Below are positions 1-9,600 of a stretch of DNA of 64,000 nt, one piece after another. The notes under the pieces were generated by a model. It did not search any database, was not told where the DNA came from, and saw nothing but the letters and a program-made list of their open reading frames with translations. Every line of letters begins with the position of its first letter. Position 1 is the stretch's first letter. The DNA comes from Phycisphaerales bacterium PN19_bin_20 (lineage in GTDB: Bacteria > Planctomycetota > Phycisphaerae > Phycisphaerales > UBA1924), in contig JAJOLK010000003.1 of NCBI GenBank assembly GCA_021173225.1, positions 38,436-102,435 of the forward strand, written 5' to 3'. Position numbers and translations under genes: made by a program.

Positions 1-37
1 GCACATCGGCACATCTGCAAGTGGGCACATCGGCACC
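1..37. repeat. Short imperfect direct repeats downstream of acs
   Basis: The unit GGCACATC recurs three times within the first 37 bases, inside the non-coding stretch (1-103) after the acs stop codon. Read on the minus strand it resembles the GTGCCGATGTGC repeats at 34716-34752. No gene is seen in 1-103. The repeat may extend beyond the window edge. Confidence 0.4.
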
Positions 38-103
38 GCGCGCGCCCATGGCCTGTTGCCCGATTCCTATCGCCGCTCTTCAACCATTCCCCATTGCCGC
101 TCT

Positions 104-2368
104 TCACTCCTCGTCTTGCCGCAGCTTGCTCATAACGCTGAAGTCTTCCAGCGTGCTGGTATCTTGCGTGATTTGTTCGACCCCCGCCGCCACGTCACGC
201 AGTAATCGGCGCATGATCTTGCCCGAGCGTGTCTTCGGCAGTCCGTCGGCAAACCGCACCACCTCAGGCCGCGCCAGCGAGCCGACTTCCTTGGCCACGT
301 GCGCCGCCAGCTCTCTCTTGAGCGCCTCATCCGGCACGCGCCCGTGGTGTGACAGCCACGCCGGCCGCAGTGTTACAAACGCGCAGATCGCGCTGCCCTT
401 GAGCTCGTGCGGGAAGCCCACCACCGCGGCCTCTGCTACCGCCGGGTGGCTCACCAGCGCGCTCTCAACCTCCATCGTCCCCAGCAGGTGCCCCGAGACC
501 TTGATCACGTCGTCAATCCGCCCCTGCACCCAGAAGTACCCGTCCTCATCGCGCCGCGCGCCGTCGGCGCTGAAGTAGTACGGCCCGCCGCTTGCCGGGT
601 CCTTCACGCGGCTCCAATACGCGCTCACGAACCGCTCGCGGTTGCCAAATACCCCGCGCAGCATCCCCGGCCAAGGCTTGCGGATCACGAACAATCCGCC
701 CTGGTTTGGCCCCAGCTCGTGCCCCTGCTCGCTGACCACCGCCGCGTCGATCCCCAGCATCGGCACCGTGCAACTCCCCGGCTTGGTCGGCACCGCGCCC
801 GGCAGCGGCGTGCAGACGTGCCCGCCCGTCTCAGTCTGCCAGTACGTGTCCACGATCGGGCACCGCCCGCGCCCAACATGCGTGCGGTACCACATCCACG
901 CCTCGGGGTTGATCGGCTCGCCCACCGAGCCCAGCACGCGCAGACTCGAAAGGTCGTGCCGCGCCGGCAGGTCATCGCCCCACTTCATAAACGTCCTGAT
1001 CGCTGTGGGCGCGGTGTACAGGTGCGTGACCCTGTGCCGCGCGATGATCTCCCAGAACCGCTCGCCGCGCCCGCCCGGCAGCGTCGGGTAGTTCGGCGCG
1101 CCCTCGTACATCAGCGTCGCGGCCCGGTTGGCCATGATTCCGTACAGCACGTAGCTGTGTCCCGTCACCCATCCGATGTCCGCCGTGCACCAGTACAACG
1201 CCTCGCCAGTTGGTGCAGCCGAAGCACCAGGCGCACCTGAAGCACCAGGTTCACCCGACGCACGCGGCTCACCCGACGCACGCAGCTCACCTGGCGCGAC
1301 CGCGCCCTGCGGCTCAAGGTTGAACGTCAGCCGCGCGGTCATGTGCGCATAAACCAAGTAGCCGCCGGTTGTGTGCATGATGCCCTTGGGCTTGCCTGTG
1401 CTGCCCGAGGTGTACAGCACAAACAGCAAGTCCTCGCTCCCCATCTCCTCGCACGGGCACGCCTCGCTCGCCTCAACAACCAGCTCGTGCCACCAGTGCA
1501 GACCGGTCTGCGTCGGCAAACCAGCGCCGTCAATTCCGCCATCACCAGCGCCCACCACATGCTCTGGCCCGCCCGTCCGCCGCACGCACAGCACATGCTC
1601 GACCACGTGCCCAGCGCCCGCGAGCTGCACCACGGCGTCACGGACGTTCTTGAGCAGCGGCACCACCTCGCCGCGCCGAAAACCCCCGTCCGCCGTGATA
1701 ATGACCCGGCTACTCGCGTCACCGACGCGCTCGGCGATCGCCGTGTGGGCAAAGCCGCCGAAGATCACGCTGTGTGCCGCGCCGATCCGCGCGCACGCCA
1801 GCATCGCCACCGCTAGCTCGGGGATCATCGGCATGTAGATCGTCACCACGTCGCCACGCTTGACACCCAAGGTCTTCAGCGCGCTGGCGCACCGGCAGAC
1901 CTCTGCGTGCATCTCGCGGTACGTCAGCCGCCGGATCTCGGGCCCAGCCACGCCGCTAACGCCCGGCACGCCGCCAGCCGCCGCCACCAGCGGCTCGCCC
2001 TCCCAGACCAGCGCCGTCCGCTCGCCAAAGCCCTCCACTACGTGCCGATCCAGGCAGTTGTAACACGCGTTTAGCCGCCCGCCGACAAACCACCGCGCGT
2101 CAGGCGCGTTCCACTCCAGCACCGTGTCCCACGGGCGAAACCAGTTCAGCGCCCGGGCCTGCTCACCCCAGAAGCCCTCCGGGTCTTGCACCGACCGCGC
2201 GTGCAGCGCGCGGTACTGCTCCATCGAGCCCACGTGCCACCGCGTAAAGCCCAGGCTCTCAGCCGACGGCGGCGCAAAGACCCGGCGCTCCACCAGCGTT
2301 GAGCTGATGCCCTCGTCTGCACCACCGCGCCCATCACCGCTCTTGCCACGCCCGCTGCTCTCGGTCAC
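104..2368 (-). CDS. acs: Acetyl-CoA synthetase (AMP-forming), with an in-frame repeat insertion
   Basis: Activates acetate to acetyl-CoA through an acetyl-adenylate, in the cytoplasm. The protein is 754 residues against about 650 for the family. Seen in the sequence: the P-loop-like motif SGSTGKPKG near residue 318, CTADIGWVTGHSY near 390, DTYWQTETGG near 507 (the Trp is the residue that favours acetate), and the C-terminal KTRSGKIMRR near 711, whose Lys is the acetylation-regulated one in known enzymes. Extra length comes from low-complexity insertions, notably five-residue ASGEP-like repeats at about residues 356-385 (nt 1213-1300). The start is GTG, preceded by a good Shine-Dalgarno, AAAGGAG. 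It is the last visible gene of a minus-strand run with two crotonase-family genes and HMG-CoA lyase, so it probably handles acetyl or related acyl units released by that pathway. Propionyl-CoA synthetase is a less likely alternative. Confidence 0.93.
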   Translation of the reverse strand: MTESSGRGKSGDGRGGADEGISSTLVERRVFAPPSAESLGFTRWHVGSMEQYRALHARSVQDPEGFWGEQARALNWFRPWDTVLEWNAPDARWFVGGRLNACYNCLDRHVVEGFGERTALVWEGEPLVAAAGGVPGVSGVAGPEIRRLTYREMHAEVCRCASALKTLGVKRGDVVTIYMPMIPELAVAMLACARIGAAHSVIFGGFAHTAIAERVGDASSRVIITADGGFRRGEVVPLLKNVRDAVVQLAGAGHVVEHVLCVRRTGGPEHVVGAGDGGIDGAGLPTQTGLHWWHELVVEASEACPCEEMGSEDLLFVLYTSGSTGKPKGIMHTTGGYLVYAHMTARLTFNLEPQGAVAPGELRASGEPRASGEPGASGAPGASAAPTGEALYWCTADIGWVTGHSYVLYGIMANRAATLMYEGAPNYPTLPGGRGERFWEIIARHRVTHLYTAPTAIRTFMKWGDDLPARHDLSSLRVLGSVGEPINPEAWMWYRTHVGRGRCPIVDTYWQTETGGHVCTPLPGAVPTKPGSCTVPMLGIDAAVVSEQGHELGPNQGGLFVIRKPWPGMLRGVFGNRERFVSAYWSRVKDPASGGPYYFSADGARRDEDGYFWVQGRIDDVIKVSGHLLGTMEVESALVSHPAVAEAAVVGFPHELKGSAICAFVTLRPAWLSHHGRVPDEALKRELAAHVAKEVGSLARPEVVRFADGLPKTRSGKIMRRLLRDVAAGVEQITQDTSTLEDFSVMSKLRQDEE
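1213..1300. repeat. 15-bp in-frame minisatellite inside acs
   Basis: Imperfect 15-bp units of the type CACCCGACGCACGCG run in frame through acs and encode ASGEP/ASGAP repeats. The 15-bp period keeps the reading frame. They lie just before the conserved WCTADIGW segment, so the insertion falls in a loop. They resemble other repeat insertions in this window. Confidence 0.75.
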
Positions 2369-2473
2369 GACCGCTCCTTTCAGCGCGTCCCCACTCTTTC
2401 CACAAGCGCCGCAAGCGCGTCATCGCCCTCCAACCGACCGCGCGCCCAAACTTCATATCGCCCGCGCGAAACT

Positions 2474-3247
2474 TCAGGCCCCCAGCTTCTTGGTCAGCAT
2501 CGCCTGCGTTTCGGGCGTGTTCAGGACATCCGCAGAGAGCTTGGCCGCGTCCTCAAGAGTGTTCCAATCTTCAGAGCCATCAAGCGTGTTCAGCAGGCCC
2601 TTGGTCGCGCGCAGCGCGTCGGCCGAGCCCGCCACCAGCTGTGCCAGCAGTGCCTCCGCCGCCGGCGCAAGGTCGGTAATCGTCGGCACGCACTCAGTGA
2701 CCATGCCCAGGCGATGAGCCTCGGCCCCGCTCATCAGCCCGCCCGAGAGCAGCACTTGCCGTGCGCGCCCCGGGCCTATCCGCCGCACAAGCCACGGGGC
2801 CACCACCGCCGGGCACACGCCCATGTCCACTTCGGGGAAGCCCATCTTGTTATCGGTGAATGTCAGTTGCAGGTCGCAGACCGTCACCAGCCCGCACCCG
2901 CCGCCGATCGCCGGCCCGTTCACTACCGCCACCACCACCATCGGCAGCCGACGCAGCTTGTACGTCAGCTCCGCCAGCAGCACCAGCAAACGGCGTGACC
3001 GCTCCGCGCTGCCCAGCACCGCCTTGAGGTCCATCCCCGCACAAAACGCCTTGCCCGCGCCCGTCAGCGCCAGCACGTGCGGACCGGCGCTGGTCCGCTC
3101 AGGGCTGGGCGTGGTCATGGCCGTGAGTTCGTCAACGCGCACGTGCAGCGCCGTCAACAGCTCAAGCGAGAGCGCGTTGCGCTGCTCGGGGCGGTTGATT
3201 GTCAGGCGGGCCAACGGCCCATCAATACTCAGCGTCGCTAGTGACAT
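2474..3247 (-). CDS. Enoyl-CoA hydratase family protein, methylglutaconyl-CoA hydratase-like
   Basis: Crotonase-fold protein of 257 residues. Visible motifs are the oxyanion-hole segment GKAFCAGMDL, the second segment IGGGCGLVTVCD, and FPEVDMGVCPAVVAPW. The first catalytic Glu of classic crotonases (GxCEL) is Gly here, while the second (PEV) is kept. The pattern GGxxGLVxxCD...EVxxGxxPAVxxP resembles LiuC-type 3-methylglutaconyl-CoA hydratases of leucine breakdown, which fits the neighbouring HMG-CoA lyase gene. Two ATGs lie six bases apart (3253 and 3247). The GGAG touches the first and sits six bases before the second, so 3247 is chosen. It lies 47 bp after the preceding crotonase gene and 105 bp before acs, so an operon is likely. 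The exact substrate is inferred. Confidence 0.85.
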   Translation of the reverse strand: MSLATLSIDGPLARLTINRPEQRNALSLELLTALHVRVDELTAMTTPSPERTSAGPHVLALTGAGKAFCAGMDLKAVLGSAERSRRLLVLLAELTYKLRRLPMVVVAVVNGPAIGGGCGLVTVCDLQLTFTDNKMGFPEVDMGVCPAVVAPWLVRRIGPGRARQVLLSGGLMSGAEAHRLGMVTECVPTITDLAPAAEALLAQLVAGSADALRATKGLLNTLDGSEDWNTLEDAAKLSADVLNTPETQAMLTKKLGA

Positions 3248-3294
3248 CGTCATCTCCAGGATCAGAACGCAATATGCTCACCTCAAACGCTCTC

Positions 3295-4098
3295 TCACGA
3301 AATTGCTTGTGGACCGCTACGTTCGCCGCCCGGCATGGGCCACAGTGCCGCCACCCGCGCAAGCTGATCCCCACTGCCCACCAGCCCCAGCGATGCGCGT
3401 AGCGCCAGCTCAAAGTCCTCCTGCCCACTCCCGAGCCGCGCCAGCAAACCCTTCATCGCCGCCACCGCACTGCCGGGCTTCTCCGCCAGGTGCTGCGCCA
3501 ACCGCGTCGCTTTGGGGATCACGTCCTCAGGCTGATCGCAACAGACATGCGCCAGCCCCGTGCGCGCGGCCTCCTCGCCGCTGATAAGCCCCGAATCCAG
3601 CGTCCGCTCCCGCGCGCCGCCCGCGCTCATCATGCCCAGCAGCCCAGGCACTGTCACGGCTGGCGAGATGCCCAGCCGCGTCACCGGATACCCAAGCTTC
3701 GCCGCCCGGTCGGTCACTACCACGTCCGCCCCCGCAAGCACCGCGCACCCACCCGCCACCGCGGCCCCGTGCGCCGCCGCCACAATCGGCCGCGGACACG
3801 CGCGCATCGCGCGTACCACGCCGGTCAGTACCGTCAGCAGCTTCGACAGCGCGCGCGAGTCTGCGTGCACCAGCCGCATGTCAAACCCGCTGCAGAAGAC
3901 CCCGCCCTCGCCGCACAGCACAATCGCCCGCGCCTCAAGCACCTCGGGCGCTTCTAGCAGCGTGAGCAGCCGCTCGAGCATCTCCGGCGTCAGCGCGTTG
4001 CGTTTGTCAGGGCGGTTGAGCGCCAGCAGCGCCAGCGGCCCCTGTCGCACGAGCCTGACCAGCTCGCCCTCGCCCATGCTCTGGCTGTGGTCGCTCAC
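3295..4098 (-). CDS. Divergent enoyl-CoA hydratase/isomerase family protein
   Basis: Second crotonase-fold protein, 267 residues. It has the N-terminal NRPDKRNALTPEML segment, GGVFCSGFDM (oxyanion hole), AVAGGCAVLAGAD and GYPVTRLGISPAV. Both positions that carry the catalytic glutamates in hydratases are changed (Ala in GGCAVL, Val in YPVTRLG), so simple hydratase chemistry is doubtful and another crotonase-type reaction or a non-catalytic partner is possible. The GTG start overlaps the stop of the HMG-CoA lyase gene by four bases (GTGA), with a G-rich run just upstream, indicating translational coupling. A longer reading frame upstream overlaps the lyase gene and codes Arg-rich nonsense, so it was not used. 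Placement suggests a role in the same acyl-CoA pathway. Confidence 0.85.
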   Translation of the reverse strand: MSDHSQSMGEGELVRLVRQGPLALLALNRPDKRNALTPEMLERLLTLLEAPEVLEARAIVLCGEGGVFCSGFDMRLVHADSRALSKLLTVLTGVVRAMRACPRPIVAAAHGAAVAGGCAVLAGADVVVTDRAAKLGYPVTRLGISPAVTVPGLLGMMSAGGARERTLDSGLISGEEAARTGLAHVCCDQPEDVIPKATRLAQHLAEKPGSAVAAMKGLLARLGSGQEDFELALRASLGLVGSGDQLARVAALWPMPGGERSGPQAIS

Positions 4099-5096
4099 GA
4101 TGTGCCCCCCGCCGAGCTCTGGCTTGCTGTTGCGCGAGCGCGCGCCACCACGCCCGCCGCGAACGCCCCGGCCTCTTCCAGCGCCCCGTCGTCCACGTCT
4201 GCGCTCAGCCCCGGCGCAAACCCCTCTTCGCGCAGCGTCCGCATCAGCAGCGCGGTGGCGATGTTCCCCGGCGCACGCCGCCCCGGCACGCTCGCGTACG
4301 GGCACCCGCCCAGCCCCGCGACCGATGAATCAAACGACCGCACGCCCGCCGCCAGCGCCGCCCGCACACACGCCGACGCCTGCCCGAACGTGTCGTGCAG
4401 GTGCAGCGTTAGCCGCAGCGGCGTGAGCCACCTGGGCCCCAGCGCGCCCACCACCGCGCTCAGCATCGCGCCCGTCATCTCGGGCGTACCCGCGCCAATG
4501 GTGTCGCCAAGGTCGATCTCATCAACCCCCAGCGCCGCTAGCCGCTCGCACACGCTCGCCACCTGCGCCGGCGCAATTGGCCCCTCAAACGGGCACGCGA
4601 TCACGCACGATACATACCCGCGCACCGGCACACCCAGTACCTTGCACCGCGCGATCACCGGCACAAACCGCTCGAGACTCTGCGCGATATCCGCGTTGAT
4701 GTTTCGCTGGCAGAACGCCTCGCTCGCGGCCGTGAACACACTTAGCTTGCCCAGCGGCACACCCTCGCCAATCAGCTCTGCCGCCGCGTCCATCCCCTTG
4801 TCATTGGGCACCAGCGCCGAGAGCACGGGCCGCCAACCCGCACTCTCACCACCACCCCTGTCCTCGCGCGCGGGGCTCAGCAGGCCCACCGACGCAATCC
4901 CCCGCAGAAGCTCCGCCGCATCACCAAGCTGCGGCACCCAACGCGCGCTCACAAAGCTCGTCACCTCTACCTCATCCACGCCGCTTACGCAAAGCAGCTC
5001 GACCAGCTTCAGCTTGTCAGCGGTGCTGATCGCCCCGGGCTCGTTCTGAAGCCCGTCCCGCGGCGAGACGTCGGTGATCCTGACCCGCTCGACCAT
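4095..5096 (-). CDS. Hydroxymethylglutaryl-CoA lyase family protein
   Basis: Member of the DRE-TIM metallolyase family, 333 residues, expected to cleave HMG-CoA to acetyl-CoA and acetoacetate, the last step of leucine degradation. Seen: the metal/catalytic segment DVSPRDGLQNEPG at residues 8-20, HLHDTFGQ near 230 (metal-binding His-x-His) and GLGGCPYA near 262 with the catalytic Cys. After GGCPYA the usual short GASGN loop is replaced by SVPGRRAPGN, about four residues longer, and the Glu of the usual ATED segment is not kept. The ATG at 5096 has AGGA seven bases upstream; the longer frame to 5144 has no better signal. It is the first gene of the acyl-CoA operon, 84 bp after argJ. Confidence 0.88.
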   Translation of the reverse strand: MVERVRITDVSPRDGLQNEPGAISTADKLKLVELLCVSGVDEVEVTSFVSARWVPQLGDAAELLRGIASVGLLSPAREDRGGGESAGWRPVLSALVPNDKGMDAAAELIGEGVPLGKLSVFTAASEAFCQRNINADIAQSLERFVPVIARCKVLGVPVRGYVSCVIACPFEGPIAPAQVASVCERLAALGVDEIDLGDTIGAGTPEMTGAMLSAVVGALGPRWLTPLRLTLHLHDTFGQASACVRAALAAGVRSFDSSVAGLGGCPYASVPGRRAPGNIATALLMRTLREEGFAPGLSADVDDGALEEAGAFAAGVVARARATASQSSAGGTS

Positions 5097-5180
5097 CGCG
5101 TTGTCCTGCCCCAGTGGTCCTGCCCCCGAGTTACTTAGCGCCAAAGTGAAAGCCCGCGCCGTCGCACATCGTCGCCGCTC

Positions 5181-6473
5181 TCACGTCGTGTAGTCAGCGT
5201 TGATCGACACGTAGTCCTTGCTCAGATCGCACCCCATCATCCACGCGCGCCCGGGCCCTGCGCCCACCGTCAGCACCAGCTCGACTCGCGCGCCGCCCAT
5301 CGCCTTCACCAGCCGCGGGTCACTTAGCGCCTCGGTGATCGGCACGCCCGCGCGATAAACCTCCACCGGCCCGATGGTCAGGCTCGCCTGCCGCGGGTCA
5401 AACCGCACGCCCGCGTTCCCCGCCGCCGTCACGATCCGCCCCCAGTTGGGGTCCTTGCCGTGGATCGCGCACTTCACCAGCGGCGAGTCCACAATCTGCC
5501 GCGCCATCAGTTCCGCCGCCGCGTCACTTGGTGCGCCAATCACCGTTGCGCGAAAGACCCGCGTTGCGCCCTCGCCGTCGGCAACGATCATCTCCGCCAG
5601 CCGCTCGCACACGTCTGTCAGCGCCGCCTCGAACGCCGCGTGCTCGGGCGTCCCGGCCACAATTGCGGCCCCGCCCGCGTGCCCGCTGGCCAGCACAATC
5701 GCCGTGTCGCTACAGCTTGGGTGATTGTCCACGCTCACGCGATTGAAGCTGACCTGCCCGGCCCGGTCCAGCATCACTTGCAGCGTGCGCGAGGCAATCG
5801 GCGCGTCGGTGGTCACAAACGCCAACATCGTCGCGGTCGGCGCCGCCGACCGCGCGGCACCGCTGAAGGCCATCTCCAGCCGCGGCGCGATCATCCCGCT
5901 GCCCTTGGCGATCGCCCCGATCCGCACCACCCGCGCACCACCACCATCACCACCACTCAAGCTCACCTCGACGCCCACGGCCTTGGGCACCAGGTCCGTC
6001 GTCATGATCGCCCGCGACGCGTCCGCGTCCGCACGCTCACCGCGCGCAAGCGCCGCGAACAACCCCGGCAATGCACCGACAATCTTGATCACCGGCAGCG
6101 GCCGACCGATCACCCCCGTGCTGCTAGGCACCACGTCCATCTCGGCACAACCAAGCAGCCCCGCCGCCGCCACCATGCACGCCCGCGCGTCACGCACGCC
6201 CTGCTCGCCCGTCGCCGCGTTGCTGTTACCCGCGTTGATGAGCACCGCCCGCGGCACGCGCCCGCCCGGCACAAGCGCCGCCGCCCGCTGCATCAGGCCG
6301 ATCTCCACCGGCGCGCCCACCACCGCGTTGCCCGTAAACGCCGCCGCAAACCCCGCCACCGCGCCAGCCGGCGCAGGCTCACGCACGATCAAGCACACGT
6401 CGGGCTTACCCGAGGGCTTGATCCCGGCGGTCCCGCCGGCGGCCAGAAACCCGCGTGGTTGCGTGACGCACAT
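5181..6473 (-). CDS. argJ: Glutamate N-acetyltransferase / amino-acid acetyltransferase, ArgJ family
   Basis: Arginine biosynthesis enzyme that moves an acetyl group from N-acetylornithine to glutamate and, in bifunctional forms, from acetyl-CoA. The 430-residue length is slightly above the usual 390-410. Family marks: GFLAAGGTAGIK at the N-terminus, LINAGNSNAATG, PSSTGVIG, AIAKGSGMIAP near residue 188, ATMLAFVTTD near 213, SVDNHPSCSD and GKDPNWGRI near the C-terminus. ArgJ self-cleaves before the Thr of ATML. In known enzymes MIxPNM runs directly into ATML, but here about 14 extra residues lie between MIAP and ATML, rich in Ala and Ser. The start ATG has no clear Shine-Dalgarno. It lies between lptD and the HMG-CoA lyase operon on the same strand. 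Confidence 0.9.
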   Translation of the reverse strand: MCVTQPRGFLAAGGTAGIKPSGKPDVCLIVREPAPAGAVAGFAAAFTGNAVVGAPVEIGLMQRAAALVPGGRVPRAVLINAGNSNAATGEQGVRDARACMVAAAGLLGCAEMDVVPSSTGVIGRPLPVIKIVGALPGLFAALARGERADADASRAIMTTDLVPKAVGVEVSLSGGDGGGARVVRIGAIAKGSGMIAPRLEMAFSGAARSAAPTATMLAFVTTDAPIASRTLQVMLDRAGQVSFNRVSVDNHPSCSDTAIVLASGHAGGAAIVAGTPEHAAFEAALTDVCERLAEMIVADGEGATRVFRATVIGAPSDAAAELMARQIVDSPLVKCAIHGKDPNWGRIVTAAGNAGVRFDPRQASLTIGPVEVYRAGVPITEALSDPRLVKAMGGARVELVLTVGAGPGRAWMMGCDLSKDYVSINADYTT

Positions 6474-6492
6474 CGCTGCAAGATAGGGGCCC

Positions 6493-6564
6493 CAACGTGC
6501 CCGAGACGACCAAGGTGCCTTAGACGATCAACGTGTCCGAGATGATCAACGTGCCCGAGATGAC
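6493..6564. repeat. 18-bp tandem repeat, four copies, between lptD and argJ
   Basis: Four contiguous 18-bp units (6493, 6511, 6529, 6547) with consensus CAACGTGCCCGAGATGAT and a few substitutions each, followed by a partial fifth. They lie in the 150-bp gap between the lptD stop and argJ start. There are no spacers, so this is a minisatellite and not a CRISPR array. Confidence 0.9.
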
Positions 6565-6623
6565 CAAGTTCTCGCCCGCGTCGTCTCAGCCATCCTCTCA
6601 CGCGCCGCATCACTCGCAACACA

Positions 6624-9600
6624 TCACGGCACGCCCGACGCAGGCCCAGGCACCTCGGGCTGCAAAGGCTCAAGGTATTGGTCACGCCCCAGACGCCGAA
6701 ACTGCTGCACACGCCGGTTACGACCCAGCGGCGTCACCAGCACGCCTGTCGTAAACTCGTCCGTCAACTGGTCGTAACCGATCTTGACGCTGAAGGTCAA
6801 ATCAGGAAACTCCCGGTCCAGGCGCGACGCGATCGACCGCAGCTTGCCCGAGTCGGTGTCGATGGTCCCCGCCGCCTCAACCGTGTACTTGGGCGTGAGG
6901 CGGTACGTCCCGCCCACCGTGAGAAACGTGGTGTCCAGCGGGTTGATGTAACGCAGCTCAGTAAACGCCGCGAAGTCGCGCCCATGATCAACCCACAGCC
7001 CCGCGCTGGTCCGCGCCTGCTGGTTGGTGTCAGTGTCGTAGACAGTCCCGCCGCTGACCGAGACCGCGTCGGTCAGCTGCATCGTCGCGTCGACGGTCGC
7101 AAAGTCGCCCAGGTTGCTCAGCTCAGGCCGCGTGTCATACCAGCGCCCGATCGGCGACCGCACCGTCTCGTTGTTGCTCGTCACCAGCTCGGTCCGCAGC
7201 TTCAGCCAATCGGCCACGTGCCCGCGCCCGTCGCCGGTCAGCCCACGCTTGGTCTGGAAGACCTGGTCAATCGCGAACGCCGCCGCCGTCCCCTCACTCA
7301 CGCCCTCGACCTCACGGTCAAAGATCGGCAGTGTTGCCGAGTCGCGCCCGCTGTCGGCATGGAACAACGTCACGCTCGGCGTCACCACGTGCCGAAGCTG
7401 ATCGATCCCCAGCAGCTCGCTGCGCGCACCGGGATACACCCGCTGCATGCTCGTGCTCGCACGCAGCCCGCCAGCCGCCCACCACCGTGACGAATCCGAA
7501 ATCGCCTCCACACCAGGCCCCCCCACAGGCCCAGCCGCCGCGCCCGAGACGTCCTTCAGCTCGTCGCTGTAGCTTGTCAGTGCCAGCGTGCCAAAGGGCG
7601 TGATTGTTACCGGCCCGGCGTAAATGTTCACCGCCAGCTCCTGCCGCGTGTACAGCCGCGTGATGAACGCATCCGGCGCGCCCGCCGCCGCAAGCCGATC
7701 CGCCCACGACTGGTCAGCGTTGAGGCCAAAGGCCCGCTGCGCGTCCGCGTCGTTCTCATATCCAATCGACCGCGGCGTGGTCTTGTATCCGTCCAGCCGC
7801 AGCCGCCCAAGGCGGTACTCGTGCGACCACTGCACCACGCCCGGCAGGTCACCAAACAGGTTATCCGCGACCCGCGCGTAGCTGAACTCGGGCATCCTCG
7901 TCACCGCGTACCCCTGGCTCTGCAGCAGGTACTGGTTGGGTGAAAAGTCCGTCAGCGTGCCCGTCGTTTGCAGCTGGAACAGCGCGTTCTGGTCGGTGTT
8001 CCGCAGGGCCAGGCCGCTCACCAGCTCGCGCCGTGTCTGCGTGAGCTGCGCGTCGTAGGTCTGCAAGAACGCCTCGTCGCTCACATAGCTCGCCTCGCCC
8101 AGCAGCCGCCAAGAGGGCGAAAGGTCCCAGCGCTGCTCCAGCAGCATCAGCCCGCGCGAGTCGCCCTTGCGATCAATGCGGGTCCCCGACGCCAGCACGT
8201 CCTCGCCGCCGTCAGATGGCAAGAAGTACCCGAAGAACGCCCCGCGCTGATCGGCCCCGGCCCACGCCGAGTCCAGCCCCACGCCCACCCCGCGCCGCAG
8301 CCAACCGTCGACCAGCAGGTCTAGGTCAACCCGGTCCGGCGCCGCGATCCCTGTGAGCCCAAACAGGTCCCACCGCGTCTGCAAGCCCGGCCCCGCCGCC
8401 GAGCTGTTCTCAAACCGCACGTCGCGGATCGGGAACCTCTCCAAGTCACCCCGGTACGCAGGCAACCACAGCAGGGGCACGCCCGCGATCCGCGGCGTCA
8501 GACTGCTGCCACGCACCATCACCCGCTCGCCGCCGCCCGCGTCAGCATCACGCGCCTCGCGCGTCACCGTCACCTCTCGCGCGCCAATCGAAAGCTGCGG
8601 CTCGAAGAACGCCGACGCCGCCATCGTCACGCCACGCGCCTTGATCTGGTTCCGCGCCGTCTGCTCGATCGCCTTGGCACGCACGTACAGCGGCAGGCCA
8701 CGCCGCTGGTCGTACGTCCAAAAGACCGCGTCCACCATCGTCGCCCGGTTGTTCCGCACGTCGTAGAACATCCGCGGCGCGCGCAGGCTAAACCTCCCGT
8801 CGCTGGCGATCACGTCGCCCTCTAGGTACACGCCGCGCACGGCCTGCGCGCCCAGCCGCGCCACGTCCGTCAGCGGGCCGGGGTCTAAAAATACCACCGC
8901 ACGCTGCGCTGAGAGCTGCAGCGCACGCTCGCGCGCTGGCTCCGAATACTGCAGCACCACGCCGCCGGTGATCACCACCACGTTCTCGCCCGGCTGCTGG
9001 ATCAGCGCCGGATCACCCGCCGACACCGTGATGAGCCCCGAACCGCTGAACAGCCGCTGATCACCCAGCAGACGCGTCGGGTCCGCATCAGACCCCGACC
9101 CCGCACGCGACGCCACCTGCACCGCTCGTGGTGCGTCAGGCGCAAGAGCCGAGCCCGGCTCGTACGGCCGCGTCAACCCAGGCTCGTACGCCACCTTTGA
9201 GCGCGGCTCGGGGGTCATCGCCACATCACCCGCGCCCGGGCCCACACCGGCGCCCGTTTCGGGCCGCTCCAGCGCCGTCAAGTACCGCGCAAACCGCGCC
9301 TCCGCCTCCGTCAGCAGCGCCTCGCCCTCAGGCCGCTGGGCCTGCGGCGGCGCATCCACGCGCAGCGAGAGCTCGCCTTCAACCACCGCGCTGACCAGCA
9401 GTCGGTCCGACGCCGCCCCAAGCCCGCTCGCCCCGCCCCCCAGGCCTGAACTCGCCGTCGGGCTGCTGACGCGATCAAACAGCACCGCGACCTGATGCCG
9501 CGCCACCGCCGCGCCGCCAACTGCGCCACCAGTTAAGCCGCCGGTTGCGCCGCCATTCGGACCTGCGGCGTCCTCAAGCCGCTCAATCCACACCACCGCC

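Noticed and set aside
3295-4305. Long form of the divergent crotonase gene
   Set aside because: The first 69 codons overlap the HMG-CoA lyase gene and encode Arg-rich sequence; the GTGA overlap start at 4098 fits better.
6493-6564. Possible CRISPR array
   Set aside because: The repeats are contiguous with no spacers and only 18 bp long.
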